DNA of 64,000 nt from Heloderma charlesbogerti (lineage: Eukaryota > Chordata > Lepidosauria > Squamata > Helodermatidae): contig JANEZZ010002067.1 in the NCBI GenBank assembly GCA_026122225.1, positions 868,001-932,000 on the forward strand, written 5' to 3'. A program made the translations under genes and the position numbers. Below, piece by piece: positions 1-12,442 of the stretch; the stretch's first letter is position 1, and each line of letters starts with the position of its first letter. The notes below the pieces were generated by a model that saw only the letters and a list, made by a program, of their open reading frames with translations, did no database searches and had not been told where the DNA came from.

Positions 1-125
1 GGGTGCTGTTGCACTCATGTCCTGTTTGTGGGTTCCCAGTCAACAGCTGGTTGGCCACTCTGTGAACAGAATGCTGGACTAGATGGGCCCTTGGCCTGAT
101 CCAGCAGGGCTCCTTTCATGTTCTT
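1..125. repeat. Interspersed repeat, cut by the window edge
   Basis: This sequence closely resembles 24247-24392: both carry a 'GGTGCTRTTGC..CTCATG' block and end with 'CTGATCCAGCA.GGC..CTT' followed by a TTCTTATG-like string. Two copies 24 kb apart show a dispersed repeat. The shape, a conserved block running to one end, suggests the 3' end of a retroposon, but I cannot name the family. Confidence 0.55.
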
Positions 126-1875
126 CTGACTCAGTTGCTGTGGGACTGGGGAGCTGAAGGAAGCACATTCACCTCTAGACTTGAGGTCACTGAGAAGCTT
201 CATCCCTTGCCTCACAAGAAGAATATAATGGCAAGTGGAAGAGCATCTTGGCCCCATCCATCGGCCTGCAAGGAGTTTGCATCTCCCTGCCAGAAAGAAT
301 GCTCTGCTCTGACTGCCAGTTGCCCTCTAACCACAGAACCAGAAGGAAGCCCCATTCATCAGCCAGAGGACTAAGGGATGCTGCATTTGCACTCACACAC
401 GCGCACACACGTGTGTATGTGTGTGTGTTTGGGTGGTGGTGTCTTATTACAACCCAAACTGCTGCTTGTAATCCACCTTGAAACTCATTCAACTGCAAGG
501 CAGGAGTGTTGACCCTCTTTCATCCCAAAGACCATTTCAGAGAAGCTCTCAGGGGCTGCCTTCCAATGGTGGCTGGGGATGAAGGCAAAAGGGGTGGAGT
601 CAAAATCCACAAAGAAAATTCCCAGGGTATTGCAGTTTAAAGCCCATGCCTAGGCCTTTGGAGAGGCATGGAATTCTTTCAGAATGGGAGGAAAGCTGCA
701 CCAGAGCCAGAAAATCACCATATGATTGGTGGTGGGGGAAAGAGGGTGGCACCAATGGAAAGAAGCATGGATATCTGGGGACTGAGCTCGATTGCGGCCC
801 CAGGATGGCTGGATTTTGAGACCAGGCCAGAGGTTAGCCCCCCTCTGGTATAAATCTTATAGATAAATAAAGTCCCCTGGTGCATTTTGCCTTCCCACTC
901 CCGTAGGCACTGTTCTGGACATTGGTGTCCCTTTTGTCAGCTCCACATCTGTACAAAGCTGTTCACATCTGCATTTCCACATGCAGGAAACAGACTGAGC
1001 TGTCCTCTACTGCTGCTACTTCTTTTTCTTATTATCATTGTCGTGATTATTACTGTATTGGGCAATGTGATTTTAGAACTAATGAACAATATTTTTTTTT
1101 TTAAAAAAATAGAATGCTCTGTTCTGATTATTTTCTAAATGAAATGGCTAGTGAACATCTGACTTGCCACAATCTAGAAAGCAAGGTACGCTCAACTCCC
1201 ACTGAATGTAATGAGCCTACAGGAATAATTTTGTGCTTAAGTACAATTGAATTAATGTGTACTCAAGCACACTTAATTTTCTGTGGGTTTCACACACTGT
1301 AAGTAATCATCTTGCATTATTATGAGATGGCCGATAAGAGATTTACGAATGAAGGTCTGTAATCTTAGTAGTAGTATTCTGAGCATCATAAATACAATAT
1401 GAATAATATTCCATTTCTGTATAAATCATACACACCCATCATCAACAAAAAGAGAATATACATGACAATAGAAAACTGAGTGCACAAAAGTACATGCAGA
1501 GCTCAGATAATAAAAGCTGAATATCTTGTTCAATCACCAACCGCATCAGTCTGACATGATGCAATGAAATTATCTCATTTTGCTGAGATTTACAATGCTG
1601 GAATATTATAAACAAAAGTTCCTTATACATCCAGTGCTGTGGATTCTGTGGAATGTGAAATAGTTTCATAATAACTCAAATCTAAATACATAATATACCA
1701 CTATAAAGAATTTCCAGTCAGATATCCTATGCTCTTTCTTTTGCATCATTCTCCTAGAGATCCTAGCAATTACATGCTTCCCTGCCCAGCTTCCTTGTCT
1801 GCTTGAATGTTGGAATATTGCAGTTCCACTTGGTAATAAATATCCACCTTGTTCTGGAATAAAATGTGACAGGTA
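126..1875. other. No gene seen; unique-looking DNA
   Basis: Frames are short and overlap on both strands. There is a CA/TG run at 393-428 and an A/T run near 1090-1110. I see no exon with splice sites and no recognisable repeat otherwise. Confidence 0.5.
393..428. repeat. (CA)n/(TG)n simple repeat, self-complementary
   Basis: A CACACA run flips to GTGTGT at about 410, so the tract is roughly palindromic. Confidence 0.8.
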
Positions 1876-1948
1876 GCCCAAAAGTAAGCCCCATGGAGTT
1901 CAATGGGACTTACTCCTTAAGTAAGTTTGTTTAGGATTGCAACCTTAA
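1876..1948. mobile_element. Degraded GCAATCCTAT-type MITE
   Basis: It contains the core 'AGTAAGCCCCATGGAGTTCA..GGGACTTACTC' and ends in AGGATTGCAACC. This matches the terminal and central sequence of the small palindromic MITE seen intact at 44184-44316 and in degraded copies across the window. Confidence 0.65.
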
Positions 1949-1965
1949 GGATATATTTATATTAA

Positions 1966-2384
1966 GGGTGCAATCCTATCCAGATAGGCAACAGCCTCCA
2001 AACTCAGAGGCAACTGCCTATCCAAAGCATCATTCCCTCTGCGCTTCTCCTGCCCTGCATTTTTGGCTAGACAGCCAATTGCAGCTGTCTAGCCACAGGA
2101 GGATGGAGCGGGGGAGGAGACTGCTGTACGACACATTGGATGTGTCGTACAAGCATTTCCGCCCTCCCCGGCCTGGGACGCCCCCAGCCACACCCCTTTT
2201 CTGCTGCTCCACACTCCTCTTGTGAGCATAGAGGATGGGGCTGTTCTGAGGCAGTGCAGAAGTGAGGGGAAGTCAGTTCTCCAGGAACTGACCTTGGAGT
2301 GCAGGCTCCGAGGTCAGTTCCAGGTAAACAAGATATCCTATGGCCATCATCTAGCTGCTGTCTAGCACCCATAGGATTGTTCCC
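1966..2384. mobile_element. Long MITE (family A), PIF/Harbinger-like, copy 1
   Basis: The left end GGGTGCAATCCTATC follows TAA, and the right end is ATAGGATTGTTCCC. Inside are short palindromes: CTAGACAGCC..GCTGTCTAG near 2070-2097, and a perfect hairpin at 2126-2150 (GTACGACACA / TGTGTCGTAC). The same order of blocks recurs at 30865, 34997 and 38249, so this is a multi-copy non-autonomous family. The open frames over it are by-products and no transposase is present. The superfamily is inferred from the GGG start and the TAA/TTA target site. Confidence 0.75.
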
Positions 2385-2563
2385 TCCGTTAGACTTCTAG
2401 AACCAGTTACCCTGACTCACTAGGAGCTAGCCAGCTCAGAGGTGTCCCCTACTATGGTGCTGGAAAATCCTCCAACTGGGTGTATTGGAGATTAAAATTA
2501 AAAAGCCCTAAATCAAATGCTTTATCGATTATTGAGGAAGGTTTAGATTACCTTTAACATCAG

Positions 2564-2668
2564 CAAAATGCTTGGACCAGTAATTATGACCAGCTCAGTT
2601 AAAATCAAAATGCACTGTGTGCAAAATGCTTGGACCAGTAATTATGACAAGCTCAATTAAAATAAAAA
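2564..2668. repeat. Local tandem duplication, about 56-bp period
   Basis: The block beginning GCAAAATGCTTGGACCAGTA occurs twice with a 56-bp offset and few differences. Confidence 0.85.
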
Positions 2669-2723
2669 TGCCCCAAAAAATTAATGAAAAAAGTTGCTAC
2701 TTTTTATTCACTGGCCCTGACAC

Positions 2724-2741
2724 TTGTTGTTGTTGTTGTTG
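2724..2741. repeat. (TTG)n simple repeat
   Basis: Six TTG/TGT units can be read directly. Confidence 0.9.
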
Positions 2742-3116
2742 CAAAATTGCTCATTTGTTTCATGTTATGCTAGGCATAAGACATTTTTCATTATTCTAAC
2801 TTTTTATGTTGCAGCCAAAGTAATTCCCCCTCTCCCTGTCATATAAGTGAAATTGCTCTAAGGTCTTAACACTTCCTTTCTGGAGTTATGAAAACAATTA
2901 TTTCCTAAATCTGGCATTCCTTTTGCACGCACTCCTGAATAAAATTTGATTAAAGGTAGATTCCATTTTATGAGTCATTTCTTTTCATTTTGAAAGCATT
3001 GTCCTGAAAGCAGATACCTGGTATTAAAGAGAGACCGGAATATTAATTCCAAACTGACAGCTTTCTTTAGTCCTGTTGCAGCCAAAAACAAAACAATTTA
3101 AATACAAACAGATTAA

Positions 3117-3236
3117 ACGTGCAATCCTATGCATGTTTAGACAGAAAAAAAGTGCTACAGCTCTTTGCAGCTGGCTGGGGGTATGCTGGGAATTGTAAGA
3201 CTTCTTTTCTGTCCAAACATGCATAGGATTGTGCCC
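3117..3236. mobile_element. Palindromic GCAATCCTAT MITE with TAA target site
   Basis: The left arm reads GTGCAATCCTATGCATG and the right arm CATGCATAGGATTGTGCCC, with complementary interior (CAGAAAAAAAGTGC.. / ..GACTTCTTTTCTG). TAA lies on both sides (3114-3116, 3237-3239), as expected for a PIF/Harbinger-type 3-bp duplication. Confidence 0.8.
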
Positions 3237-3239
3237 TAA

Positions 3240-3395
3240 AGCTACAATCTTTTATCTACTTACTGAGCCTAATGAACTCAGTTGGTAGACATGCATAGAA
3301 TTGTGCTATAAGGCTGGAATCCGACAACCATTTACCTGGGGTAAGCTCCATCGAACTCGGCGGGACTTAATCCCGAGTAGACATGTCTAAAGTTT
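3240..3395. mobile_element. Two degraded MITE pieces in tandem
   Basis: 3240-3310 keeps GTAGACATGCATAGAATTGTG. 3311-3395 keeps GGCTGGAATCC and CGGGACTTAATCCCGAGTAG. Both are worn copies of the GCAATCCTAT family. Confidence 0.6.
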
Positions 3396-5374
3396 CACTG
3401 CTATTGTGGCATGAGCTTGTATGGACTAAAGACAACTTCACCAAATGCATGAAGGGTGTTTACTTTCCCCCTACTATATATCCTCCTCAGTAGTCAGATA
3501 CATGGGTATAGTGGGAGGGAAAGTAAACAGTGTAGCCAAAGGGCCACCAAATGCAAGGACGACAATCTGTGGCATTTCTATACAAAGGGTCAGCACCACC
3601 AGGCAGCATCCTCAAGCAGCTGCTGAGGGCCCACCACTTATGAGACCATTGCCCTGGTCCCCCTTTTCTGGTAATCCTCCACTGAGAGTTGCATGGCAGC
3701 CATTATAACTGCTCCCAATGCCCTGGAGCAATAGTGTATTGCAGCCTATTACAATTACGGCTGCCCAGCACTCTTTGCGGGAGCACCGCTATCGCCACTG
3801 TCCTCCAAGCCTTCCTGTTCACCCCTCTTGTCTGGGAGAAGCAAAAAGGAGGGAAGAGGTCACCCATTAGCATGGGAACTCCAGAGGGCTCCAGGCGGAG
3901 TTCTTCCCGACCCATCCCACCCACCCCAAGAAACACCCTGGTAACCACAGCGACTATGCACAACAGCAGTAAATAAAATTTTTCATCTTTACCATGCCAT
4001 AGACAGCTTTTGTGTATGGGGTTTTAATGAGAGGCATGGAACCTTTTGAGAGAGAAAATTAATTGACCAGATATAACAAGAAAAGGGGGAAAAGATGGCC
4101 AATCACAAAAACACACATCCTCCTCTGCCTCTCCCTCCCCTCTGCCTTGCGGAGCTTGGAAGAGGTTCAGAAATTTATCTAACAGGATACCAGGGGGAAA
4201 AACCCTCCACGGTATGTCCGAAGCCTTGGGATCGGCCCACTGCCTCAGACTGCTGCACTTTACAGCTATTTGTGTTGGGAATATTGCAACTTCGTCTGCA
4301 AGTTACTGGAAGGGGGCAGTATTGCAGTTAGTTAGTTCATGGGAATTTATTAGACCACAGCTAGCCTTAGGACCTCTACAGCCTAGAGTGTGGTTTCCTG
4401 TGATTTCTTCCATTTGCTCCTCCACTTCCTCCCACCACCACCCACCACCACCACCACCCCCTTCTCTCTCTCTGACTATTGCTGGGAGCACACATATTTG
4501 CTCTCTCACTCCTGCCTGTGTAATGGAACACAAAATAGACTGAACAAACTTCCTTTTGAAACCCTACGCTGTACCTGCATTGTGTATGCAAGAGTATTTG
4601 TGAGTGAACTGTTTTTCTTTCCTTCACTCTTTTTATAGCCTGTGTGCATGTGGGACTGGTAAATGCTCACTCTATTTTGCCTTTTGTTTTTTCTCTGTTA
4701 ATTGCCTTTCTAACAGGAGGCATCAATACTAAACAATCCCATTAATTTGAGGCAATAACAGTAGGTGGCTGGGCATGGAACAAAATGGCATCATGTGGAG
4801 TGCACCTGTCTAATGTTCCAGTCAGTTAGCCATGCCCTCCCCCAGGATACTTCATTCCATTCTCCCATCTACCCAGTCTTAAATCCTCCCCGCAACAGTC
4901 CGTCAGTATTCTGTGCCCACTGAACATGGTCAGTCCTTCGTTTGGCTGTTATGTGTCTGTCTGGGGATGGGGGTTGGCCACCTTAGAGCTTTTTCCCAAA
5001 GTATGTTCTGGACTTCTGCAAACCTTGTGGTTCTCCCAAGCCTGCTGCTAGCTCCCTCTTGTGCATGGATGGTGGGGCTTTGGCTACATAACCATCCACA
5101 CTCACTCTGAACTTTGGAAATAGAGGGAATGATGTGTCACATTTATATAGTGCTTTGGAGTGAAGGGAGAGCATCATATACACTCTCCAGGTAATCCTTT
5201 AAGAAGCCTAGAAAGGAGGTCAGAACTATTCTCACCTTGTGGAAGATGGGGAAGGGTAAACCCTTGGGTTGGAGCTGGTATATTAGCCACAAGCCACCTT
5301 CTTGAGTAAATGCTGAGGCAATGCTTACCCTTTATTCTGAGTATCCCTGTGATGTCTTAGGCCAGGAGTGGGGG
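3396..5374. other. No gene seen
   Basis: It contains a (CCA)n tract at about 4430-4466 and, near 5138-5210, a 'TTTATATAGTGCTTTGGAG' stretch of a kind common in old vertebrate retroposons. The frames are short and antiparallel and I do not accept any of them. Confidence 0.45.
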
Positions 5375-5492
5375 ACATGTGGCCCTCCAGGTGTTCCTGG
5401 ATAACAACTCCAATCAGTCCTAACCAGCATAGCCAATGATGAGAGATGTTGCAATTGCAGTCCAACAACATCTGGAAGGTCACACATCCCCA
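5375..5492. mobile_element. hAT-like palindromic MITE, copy 1
   Basis: 'GTGGCCCTCCAGGTGTTCC' at the left pairs with 'CAACATCTGGAAGG' at the right, and CAACTCC sits near the centre. The same arrangement occurs at 21129, 26296 and 59205. Assignment to hAT rests on resemblance to known lizard MITEs and has not been tested. Confidence 0.65.
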
Positions 5493-5515
5493 TCCCTGCC
5501 TTTGGGCCATGTAGG

Positions 5516-5567
5516 GCTGCTGCTGCTGCTGTTGTTGTTGTTGTTGTTGTTATTATTATTATTATTG
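5516..5567. repeat. (TGC)n(TTG)n(TTA)n compound simple repeat
   Basis: Three trinucleotide runs are joined and grade into each other. Confidence 0.9.
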
Positions 5568-5635
5568 GGCTACAGGAGGTAGAGTGACTGAATTCTGTTT
5601 CAAACCTTCAGCATCCACAGGAAAGAGAATCTGAT

Positions 5636-5707
5636 TAAACCGCCCAGAGAGCTTTGGCTATTGGGCGGTATAGAAGTGAAATAAATACATAAAATAAATA
5701 AATAAAT
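5636..5707 (+). mobile_element. L2 LINE 3' end
   Basis: CCGCCCAGAGAGCTTTGGC, then TTGGGCGGTATAGAAGTG and AAATA repeats. This is nearly identical to the 3' end of the larger L2 copy at 46757-46820. It is only the tail, a typical 5'-truncated insertion. Confidence 0.85.
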
Positions 5708-5709
5708 TA

Positions 5710-8700
5710 TGCCCGATCACTTCTGTGTGGCACCATCTATGGAACTGCATTGAGGTTGCTGTTTATAGAAAACAAACACCTCTTTACTATGTAGATGTGG
5801 ACATTAAACTCTAATACATTCAATTGCCTGCAATGTCCACTTCTCAGCCTGACTCTCTAACTGTGCCTCTGGTGATTGGAGCCTGTGTTTCAAGTGCTGT
5901 CAATCCAACCTCTTAAATGGCCAACAAGTACCTTCATGTGCCATAAGCATCATCAGGGCAAGGCTTTATCCCAGAGTGCAATTTAAATGTTATGGAAAAT
6001 AGTTGTTCATATTAAAGCGAGACGGAAATTTATTCATTTATGCATGAATGTATGATCATTCAAGATACAAAAGGGAAAATATTTCCAGTGAACTGCCTGG
6101 GGTAGAAATTGCCCAAAGCCAATTTCTGTACAAAACCCTTTTTCATATGGTAAATCTCTTCCTGCCTTCTGGCGATAACTGCTTCATACTCTTAAACAAA
6201 AAGAGTTCCAGTGAAGATGCATACCAGGTGAAACTCTCTCTTTTTTCATGAACATTTTCGCATGCATTTTCTCTGATTTTTCTTGCAGGGAAAAAAAATA
6301 TAAACCCCTGAGTGATCCATTAGTTTGTCATCTTATTTAGGGATCAGCCATAAACATTTATTTTACCTGTACAGTCAGTCACATTACAGGTTTTCTAAAC
6401 ATTTTTTTTAATTTACTGGATTGTTGAATGAAATCATTTTAAGAGCATGCAGCTGAACTCTTTCCTGTTCATCTGAAAATAAATGCTAATTTTGGCTGTA
6501 TTATCAATATGCCAAGGCAGTTTTCAAATAAAATTGATAAAGGATTTTTGTAAATACATAGCTGTGTCTATTTGCCATGACATATTCACCAACATATTAA
6601 CTTCTCCCTTTGCTTACATATATTTTTTCTTCCAGTTTCTCCTTTAATTCTAACTTTGATAAAAGTATTGCTTTATTTGGCTTCATTTCCTGAATTCTGA
6701 CCCTTGAATTCCTGCGTGCATGGAAGCCAGGCATTGAAGCCAAGTTGTAATCCAGCAGAGTATGTGTGTGACTTGAAGACATGTTGTTTACTGTTTCTGT
6801 AGCATGAAAGTTAAAGCACATGGCTTAGCTTTGCATTTTTCAGGCTTTTTGGTGCATGAGTGATTTCTTAAGTACCATATATCAAAGTTGTTCTTTTTTT
6901 TAACCTAGAATTTAATCAAATCCATGATTCCAATTTTGGCCCCAGGGTTTGGTCTGAAAACTCCTGGGTTGAATGTTCTTTATCAGGAACAGAATCATAT
7001 CAAAAGGGTCTGGAGTAGAAATCCTTAATCTTTTGAAAAAGAATTTAAATTGTGATATTTCTCTCCTGATCATCTGAAATGCTTTTATACCTGTATGAGT
7101 CTGCCCTCTGGTTAAATGTCATCACAGACATCCATAATACCTTCATTCAAAATATGAACCTTGGTGACAATTTAAATAACAGTTGGGCATAACAATCCCC
7201 GAGTTCTTCTCTGGCTCAAATTTTAGTACAAGCCAGAGAACCCTTTTCCATTCCACTTATTCACCCACTTACCTGGCTGCTACTCTGATGACAGTGACAG
7301 ATGTCAACAGTGCTGTTTGAAGAGAAACTCCCTATTTAATTTGGGTGAGGATGGGGCTGAAGAGGGAGATGTTGTAGGACAGGAATCTTTCTTTATCGTC
7401 TGGACATTAACGGGGTGGGGGGACTCTGGATCTTGCTCTATAAGGTCTCTGGAACATGCTGTGAATTGGGAAGTGTAGACCAGCATGCTTCATAGAGCAA
7501 AGATAGTGGCACTGCCACCTTAGAACTGGAAGATGCTCTGGCATATGGAGCCCAGCATGCTATATAGACAAAAGATGGCAGTGTGTTTTCCAAAGGCTGA
7601 GCACATGACAGCAGGACAAAGGGGAGCACTCAGATTCTCCCCAAATTTATGCTCTGGGTCTTCTTACACGTTTCTGGGGTGTATGAGGATGGGCCTGAGT
7701 TTGGGTATGCCAGGAGACAAACAGGAAGGTTTCTGGGCACTGCAGGGTACTCAGAAGCCCATGAGACTTCTCTCTTTCTCATCTCCCTAATCTGCTAGAT
7801 AAGGAGCACAGAATACTACAGCTGCCTGTGGCTGGTTTGGGTGAGTTTGGAGGATGCAACAGCAGACAAGACAGGATAGATCCTTCCACAAGGAATGGCA
7901 CAGATACAAATCAATGGAGCCTGAGTAAGTATGTATTTCTGCACCTGGACAATTTGGTTTGAGTGGCTGACAGCTGGTAAACCTTGACTACAATTTGAAA
8001 AGTTTTACATTACTTTTGAAGACAGGATGATGGAGTCAATCGCACTGGCCAAATGATCATGATGCAAGTGTAATGCCTTTTCATGCATCTCTAGATACAT
8101 CGTGTTATCTATAGTCATAAAAGAGGATGTTTGTCTTTGTAGTAGCACCAAGACTATGAATTCAAGACACCTGAAACTTGCATGCTAACGGGACCCTAGC
8201 ATGCACCGCTGGGTTACTTGGTTTTTAAAATGCATTAGTTACTTTCAATTGATGTTAATGTATCTCTGTATTTGAATCCTTCACTACCATCTTCAGTCCC
8301 CCCAACACCATCTTATCTAACCAGCACATAGCTTTTGCAGTCGATACAGTTTGAAGCCAGGGGGCAGTGGTCAGAAGGACAGAGCCTCTTCCCCCTGCTG
8401 TGGGGCAGTCCCCCCCCCAGGGGAATGGGGAGGACATACCCCTCCCTCAGGGGCTATAGAAGTGCATCAAGGCAGGAGGCGTGCCTAGGCATGCCAGTGA
8501 GCATGGCTTCACTCAGGTGGGCCGGGCACAACGTGTCCAACTCTGACAGCTGTGTAACTTTCCTTGAAGGCTTTGCTGTATCAAAGTAAGGCCTATTCCG
8601 ACCCATGGGGGGTTTCCCCTTCAATACCTCTCCCCCACCTCCAAGTTTTCTACATGTTAAATTGCAACAAATTAAAATAAACGATAAATATCTCTTGCAA

Positions 8701-8985
8701 TATTTTTCTGGAAATATTGCCCTTCCAACGATCAGCTAGCACACCAGGTTTGGAGATCTGGGTTGTTAGACGGGGGTTCTGAAAAATAGGAGGGAACTGC
8801 TCCAAGTTTCAGAAGGCGGGATTAGCCACCCTGGTGGCAGCTGCTACTCCAGCTGTGGAAGGGATGAGGTATCTATCCTTCTCCCCTCTCCTTCTCCCCA
8901 CTCTGTGACACCTTGAATGTTGCTACTGTTAACTGCAAGCCAATTGGAAACCAAAACCAGACAATAATTTCACCACGAACATGCT
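5710..8985. other. No gene seen; AT-rich unique DNA
   Basis: About 3.3 kb without a recognisable repeat or exon. Frames at 6048-6251, 7533-7790 and 8335-8589 are short, overlapped on the other strand, and show no domain. Confidence 0.45.
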
Positions 8986-8987
8986 GA

Positions 8988-9066
8988 GTATTTATTTATT
9001 TATTTATTCGTTTCATTTCTATACCACCCAATAACCGAAAGCTCTCTTCCAAGGACATTGTACACC
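8988..9066 (-). mobile_element. L2 LINE 3' end, minus strand
   Basis: (ATTT)n followed by CATTTCTATACCACCCAATA and GAAAGCTCTC is the reverse complement of the L2 tail seen at 46757-46820. Confidence 0.8.
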
Positions 9067-9095
9067 CAATTTCGGTTCATAATATACTGAGCTGT

Positions 9096-9124
9096 TTTCT
9101 TATTTTTCTTTCTTTCTTTCTTTT
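9096..9124. repeat. (TTTC)n simple repeat
   Basis: Read directly. Confidence 0.8.
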
Positions 9125-9225
9125 GGGGGGCAGGGGGCGCTATGCCAGTTATGAATTGAGCTGAGTGTAATGTAAGTTCCAGGAAGCTAACAGAACATCA
9201 AAAGAATTGTGCTCTAAATGTAATT

Positions 9226-9322
9226 AGGCTGCAACCCTATGCACACTTACGCTGGACTCAGCCCCACTGAACTCATTGGGCTTTAGTTCTGAGTAGACAT
9301 ATACTGTATAAGACTGCACTGT
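9226..9322. mobile_element. GCAATCCTAT MITE, degraded full-length copy
   Basis: GGCTGCAACCCTATGCACAC at the left, CCCACTGAACTCATTGGGC in the middle and GAGTAGACATATACTG then GACTGCACTG at the right. Confidence 0.7.
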
Positions 9323-10555
9323 TAGCGACTTAGAAATTAGAGGCAAAAGAACAGGTTCTAAAAACCCTGTAAAATATTGTATTCAGCGATAAATGTCTTG
9401 CTCAGGAAAGGAAGAAGCTTGAAGTTTTAGATTGTAATTTTGCTCAGAGAGTTCTATTGTTTATGAAGCAAATTAATTTCTAAAAAGGGGCACAGGTGAC
9501 AGATTACTAGCCAGAAGGCTTGCTATGAAAACAAACTCCAGCAGAATTAATAGCACCCCTAAAAGGGACAGAAAACAAATGAATTGCTATATCTAAGGAT
9601 ATCATTTCAGCTAATACTGATAACAATAACCTTTTTCTGTTTTTCTAATATGCCTCACAACAGGGTTAAAAAAAAAACTGTATTTGAAAACAGAATAACC
9701 AAAGTTTATGCCCTAAATAGAGATTTTGTTCATCAACTAATGTCAGATAAAGAGAATTTTGATACAATATTTTAAGAAGAACCAAGTCCCAGGAAGGAAT
9801 GGCTGAGTGTCTGAAGTGCATTTTAGGGTGTCCAGTCAGATTTCTCAAGTTTGGCCCTAAGACTCAAGCCTGGGGTTCCATTCTCAGGTCCTCAGAGCAG
9901 CAAGTTTACATTTCAATATTTCATAAGATCCTCCCGCTGACCATGTTCTCCCTAATTTCTAATTATGCCAGTGGCAAAACTGAGGGGGTGTCTCTCTCCC
10001 TCATTAAAACATTTTTCTGTAATTTTTTTCCATTTTACAGGGCCTTCACATCTCTAGGTTCCACTTATCTACTGCTGGGCGCTGCCTAGGTATCAGATTT
10101 TGTCTTTAAACAGCTGGCAACACCATGACATCACAGGGCCCCGCCACATGACTCTGAAGTGTTAGGATGTGGGAGACCTGGTAATTCTAACATTTGGTCT
10201 TATGGTGGTAACACTAGACCAGTTTTTCAACTTCATTCTTTCTAAAGAAGAGACTCCTGGTTCCTGGAGGGAGACCACGGTAACACCAAACCAGAGAAAT
10301 ATATTACTTTGACTAAATCCTATCAGTTTCCTTCTTTGAACAGGATTATAAGGTTTTAACGTCCATGTTTGCAAATTGGATTTTATGTAAATGAGGATCA
10401 GACTTTATCCTGGTACAGCAAATAGAAGATAAAATGTGTAGAACTCTCCATGGGACTCATTGTTATAAACAAAATCAACAGCTCCTAGTAATTTGGTCAC
10501 TAGATACATTCAGTGCCTGAAAAGAAACTTCATTCTATACATTTTTAAAATTATG
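9323..10555. other. No gene seen
   Basis: Small frames only (for example 9584-9775 and 9799-10089). None shows a domain or plausible splice structure. Confidence 0.45.
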
Positions 10556-10808
10556 GAGCGGTATTCTGTGCTGTCAGAGGGCTACCATACATCAGTGCCA
10601 GTGTGACGTCACTGGGGCTTGCTAGGCAAAGGGGAAAAGTGGTAATTTTCCACCAAAATTTGGCTGCAGACTACACCACCGGATTCAGTGGCAAATCACT
10701 GCTTTTCCCCTTTACCTCGCAAGTGCTAATGATGTGGTGCTAGCATTGGTTTACGCTAGTGTGACATTATTAGCGCTAGCGCCGTGACAGCATTGGATAT
10801 TGCCCATG
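10556..10808. mobile_element. Degraded inverted-repeat element, about 250 bp
   Basis: The left end GCGGTATTCTGTGCTGTCAG is complementary, with mismatches, to the right end TGACAGCATTGGATATTGCC. Interior arms AAAGGGGAAAAGTG and CACTGCTTTTCCCCTTT also pair. The structure is MITE-like. Only one copy is seen here. Confidence 0.5.
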
Positions 10809-12442
10809 AGGTTTGGGTGGAGTTTCCCCTAGGTGATTTATAATAAGCCTAACACAGAAGTTACTGATGATAAATCTGATAACTTTTTATCTGCAGATGC
10901 ACTAGGAAGGGTGGTCCTACCCCCACTTCTTTTTTTGATACTTTGTTGAAGCCATTGGCCAATGCTTTAAGTATAAATGTCAGAATCCAGGAGATAAGAT
11001 GGCCAACTATGGCCATCAGATTACTTTGTTGATGGATAACTTGTTTATTATATCTTCCCTCATTAGAGTCCTCAATATTTGTAATTCTTGATAAATTAGG
11101 TCATGCAGTTTCATTTCTGGATTTAATATTATTTATTTTAAATCATATTTAATCCATATTCATATAGCACCACTTTCCTTCACTAACGTCAACATTAATT
11201 TCCTTTACAATCTGTCATCTAAAAACATCTAAGGGCACAATCCTATGTATGTTTAGACAGAAAAAAAAGTCCTACAACTCCCAGCATGCCCCAGCCAGCC
11301 ATGTACACATTCAATCAGAATGATATGTTGAAGGAAAATTATACAAAGGCAAAGGCTAACATTGGAAGAGCCTTGGAGGAGTTAGAAAGCCCTAAATTTA
11401 TTTTGGACATGCCATTTAAATGTAGTTAAAATGTACTTCCCAAAGTACATTTATATTCTCTCACATTATTCTATATCACAAACACATTAATGAATAGCAA
11501 TGCATTTCCAACCAGTTCATTTGGGATAATAAACTAAGAACAATGCAGACCACATTCCTCTCACAAGAGAGGCTCATCATGATATGAGGAACCCTAGGTT
11601 CCAAATGACACACCTGTAGGAACAGATGCCAACCTGTGTGGAGCTGTGAAATAGGGCACAATTCTGGGAAAACCGTGTTCCATGGGGTTCCTCTGCAACC
11701 CTCCCAATAGTATGAGCACTGGGGTATTCTGAGGTCCTGACTTGATTTGTTACTGAGACTGATTGGTTTTTTTACTGAAATTGATTTGACTTGATTTGAT
11801 ACTGAGCTCAGCTATGATGGTTTGTACATCAATCAATCAAATCATTGCACTTGTATTTTGTATTTTTGAGCATCACCCTAGCTCCTTTTTCTGACCTATG
11901 ACTTCATGACCCACCAAAGGCAATTTGTTCCATTGCTAGAGTGATCATAAAGGTAGCATGCTGCTCCTATTTTACATAGTTTTATCTTTTGTTAGTTTAC
12001 ATGTGTTGTTCCAGGTCTTATTCCCAATGGACATGTAACCTTCTTATTATATAATTCTAAATATTTCAGAAATGTCAACAACAACAACAACAACAACATA
12101 AGATAGACATGCTGGTTAATTTGGTTTTTCCTTATTCCGTGTTTTTGTGCTGCTAACTTCTTATCCTTGTTTTCTCAATAGCATTCTTAAACTGAACACA
12201 GTACTCTGAATAAAATCTTATTGAATAGAATACTGTATTAACAAGTGCTGCATATGATTTATCCTGCTAGGTGAGGAAAAAACATTTCAAAGAAAATTAA
12301 TCTTCTCAAAAAGGCTTTCATGGCTGTCCCACATCCAGCATATTCCAGCAACCTTCACGCTAAGCACATTGACCTCATTACAGATCTCTTTGTGGTCAAA
12401 TTCACACGCACTGTTGTCTTGTGCATGTGGGAGTTCTGATTC
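10809..12442. other. No gene seen; contains one MITE half and a (CAA)n run
   Basis: Apart from 11234-11310 and the (CAA)n run at 12076-12098 I recognise nothing. Frame 11476-11661 (minus) is short and featureless. Confidence 0.45.
11234..11310. mobile_element. Left half of a palindromic GCAATCCTAT MITE
   Basis: TAA then GGGCACAATCCTATGTATG, GACAGAAAAAAAAGTCCTAC and CAACTCCCAGCATGCC. It stops near the centre of the palindrome. Confidence 0.65.

Noticed and set aside
6597..6821. 74-codon minus-strand frame
   Set aside because: Short, no domain and no splice context in AT-rich DNA.
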